Positions 30,970 through 32,116 of a stretch of DNA of 32,116 nucleotides are shown one piece after another. Origin of the DNA: JBGSPL01 sp964511435 (GTDB lineage Bacteria; Patescibacteriota; CPR2; UBA1875; CAIMLA01); contig CAZEFH010000008.1 in the NCBI GenBank assembly GCA_964511435.1, positions 1 through 32,116 on the forward strand, read 5' to 3'. The position numbers and the translations under genes are program-made. The notes under the pieces were generated by a model. The model worked only from the letters and a program-made list of their open reading frames with translations. It was not told the DNA's origin and ran no database searches. The stretch's first letter is position 1. The number at the start of each line of letters is the position of its first letter.

Positions 30970-31497
30970 ATGAGAGAAAATACTACAAAGAATCTTGAGT
31001 TCGCAGAAACTCCTGAATTCGAAGAAAAAGTTGTCCAGATCGACCGCGTTACTCGTGTGGTAAAGGGTGGTCGTCGTCTTCGTTTCCGTGCTACCGTTGT
31101 AGTCGGAAACAAGAATGGTAAAGTCGGGGTCGGTGTCGACAAGGGCAATGAAGTAATGACAGCGGTACAGAAGGCGACTAACCGTGCCAAGCGTAATCTG
31201 ATAGAAATTGACCTTAAAGGAACTACTATTGCTCACGAAGTATCGGCTCGCAAGGCAGGTGCTTATGTCTTCTTGAAACCGGCTTCAGAAGGTACTGGGG
31301 TTATTGCTGGCGGTGCTGTACGTGCCGTTCTTGAAGCTGCTGGCATCCGCGACATTCTGTCAAAGATGATTGGTTCTAACTCCAAGATCAACAATGCTTA
31401 TGCAACCATTTTGGCTCTATCAGAGCTCAAGAAGGTTGAAAAGAAAGTAGCTCCAGCTTCAAAAAAAGCGGATAAAGCTACTGAGGAGACAAAATAA
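30970..31497 (+). CDS. rpsE: 30S ribosomal protein S5 (uS5)
   Basis: 30S body protein at the mRNA entry channel that affects fidelity. The 175-residue product has an N-terminal double-stranded RNA-binding fold (VKGGRRLRFRATVVVGNKNGKVGVG) and a C-terminal half with FLKPASEGTGVIAGGAVRAVLEAAG. Three tandem start codons occur (GTG 30964, ATG 30967, ATG 30970); the last is best spaced from AGGAG at 30960-30964. Its TAA overlaps the ATG of rplO, leaving no room for rpmD (L30), which lies here in many bacteria. Confidence 0.96.
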   Translation: MRENTTKNLEFAETPEFEEKVVQIDRVTRVVKGGRRLRFRATVVVGNKNGKVGVGVDKGNEVMTAVQKATNRAKRNLIEIDLKGTTIAHEVSARKAGAYVFLKPASEGTGVIAGGAVRAVLEAAGIRDILSKMIGSNSKINNAYATILALSELKKVEKKVAPASKKADKATEETK

Positions 31498-31940
31498 TGA
31501 AGCTTGAAGGTTTATTCGGAATTATTTCCAAAGATACTAAACGTGTCGGACGCGGTATTGGTTCAGGTAAGGGTAAGACCGCTGGTCGTGGTACTAAGGG
31601 TCAGCTTTCTCGTACCGGTAAGAAGCTCCGTCCAGGTTTCGAAGGTGGTCAACTTCCACTAGTACAGCGTGTCCCAAAGAAGCCTGGTTTCAAAGCCCTT
31701 AAGGCCGCCGCTATTACACTTCCTCTTGATAAATTCAACAGCGTTAAAAGGGGTAGCAAGATAACAGTGGAGACTCTTGTTGAACTTTCAATGATTGACA
31801 ACGTTCGTACTCGCTACAAAGTTGTAGCAAGCAAGAACTACACTAATGAACTTACTTTTGAGCTTGAGTCTATGACTGAAGGAGCCAAGAAACAGGCTAC
31901 CGTCAAAACGAAGGCCAAAACTACCGAAGAAAGCAAATAA
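31497..31940 (+). CDS. rplO: 50S ribosomal protein L15 (uL15)
   Basis: Late-assembly 50S protein. The 147-residue product has the glycine-rich RNA-binding N-terminus (RVGRGIGSGKGKTAGRGTKGQ), RPGFEGGQLPLVQRVPKKPGF and a basic/acidic C-terminal tail (KTKAKTTEESK). Start overlaps the rpsE stop as TAATG. A small hairpin, TCCTCG-TTT-CGAGGA at 31941-31955, directly follows the stop before secY. Confidence 0.96.
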   Translation: MKLEGLFGIISKDTKRVGRGIGSGKGKTAGRGTKGQLSRTGKKLRPGFEGGQLPLVQRVPKKPGFKALKAAAITLPLDKFNSVKRGSKITVETLVELSMIDNVRTRYKVVASKNYTNELTFELESMTEGAKKQATVKTKAKTTEESK

Positions 31941-31969
31941 TCCTCGTTTCGAGGAAGGGGGACTGTCTC

Positions 31970-32116
31970 GTGGGTTACTTAAAACGAATTCTCGCCAGTA
32001 AGGATCTCCTGAAGAAGATTGGCTTTGTGCTGGTACTTCTACTTGTTTATCGTATAGTTTCGCATATCCCGATTCCTGGACCAGATCCTAAATTAGTAAA
32101 GGACTTTTTGTCTTCT
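31970..32116 (+). CDS. secY: protein translocase subunit SecY (3' end outside window)
   Basis: Channel subunit of the Sec translocon in the cytoplasmic membrane. Only the first 49 codons are present. GTG 31970 follows AAGGGGGA, and the product begins with MGYLKRILASKDLLKKI, then a hydrophobic helix (FVLVLLLVYRIVSHIPIPG), the typical SecY N-terminus and first membrane segment. Position after rplO is the standard spc-operon order. Confidence 0.93.
   Translation, partial: MGYLKRILASKDLLKKIGFVLVLLLVYRIVSHIPIPGPDPKLVKDFLSS

Noticed and set aside
2..31940. UGA read as glycine (genetic code 25)
   Set aside because: Conserved proteins are complete without in-frame TGA. TGA is merely avoided as a stop, which is a weaker claim kept as a finding.

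Overview
The window carries a bacterial housekeeping core: recG, a DNA-binding competence-type gene, trxA, tig, clpP, rpoBC, the str genes (rpsL-rpsG-fusA-tuf) and the S10/spc ribosomal protein genes through to the start of secY. The tightly packed order, moderate GC, small proteins and absence of rpmD (L30) between rpsE and rplO fit the Candidate Phyla Radiation (Patescibacteria). A saccharibacterial or parcubacterial relative is plausible, but the lineage cannot be fixed by eye. The standard code reads cleanly. All 41 gene stops I could check are TAA (25) or TAG (16), and none is TGA.
Layout: 1-2932 holds recG (5' end cut by the window), a membrane-anchored helix-hairpin-helix protein and a MazG-like pyrophosphohydrolase. 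2942-4965 holds a promoter, a 14-codon SD-led micro-ORF, tRNA-Leu(UAG), trxA and tig. 5005-7463 is accessory: a probably leaderless small gene on the minus strand, then two paralogous membrane-anchored proteins, the second frameshifted at an A8 run. 7561-9538 holds clpP, a NIF3-family gene and a small unknown. 9541-19978 is rpoB-rpoC, then rpsL-rpsG-fusA from a promoter inside the rpoC end. 21253-22815 is tuf-rpsJ. 23569 to the end is rplC to secY, almost without gaps.
The most unusual content is in two classes. First, two GC-richer cassettes with their own promoters, strong extended Shine-Dalgarno sites, different arginine codon choice and TAG stops interrupt the otherwise continuous str-S10 block: three small genes between fusA and tuf, and one between rpsJ and rplC. 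The second cassette has a perfect 12-bp inverted repeat over its -35 box. Second, palindromic elements are scattered through the window. Two appear to sit in frame inside essential or conserved genes (a 52-base three-way-junction palindrome in rplC and a 73-base one in recG), and others lie between clpP and the NIF3 gene and after fusA.
Other points are an EF-G whose G4 motif reads NKIN instead of NKxD, and a structured rpoB leader whose hairpin contains the SD of a 14-codon upstream ORF.
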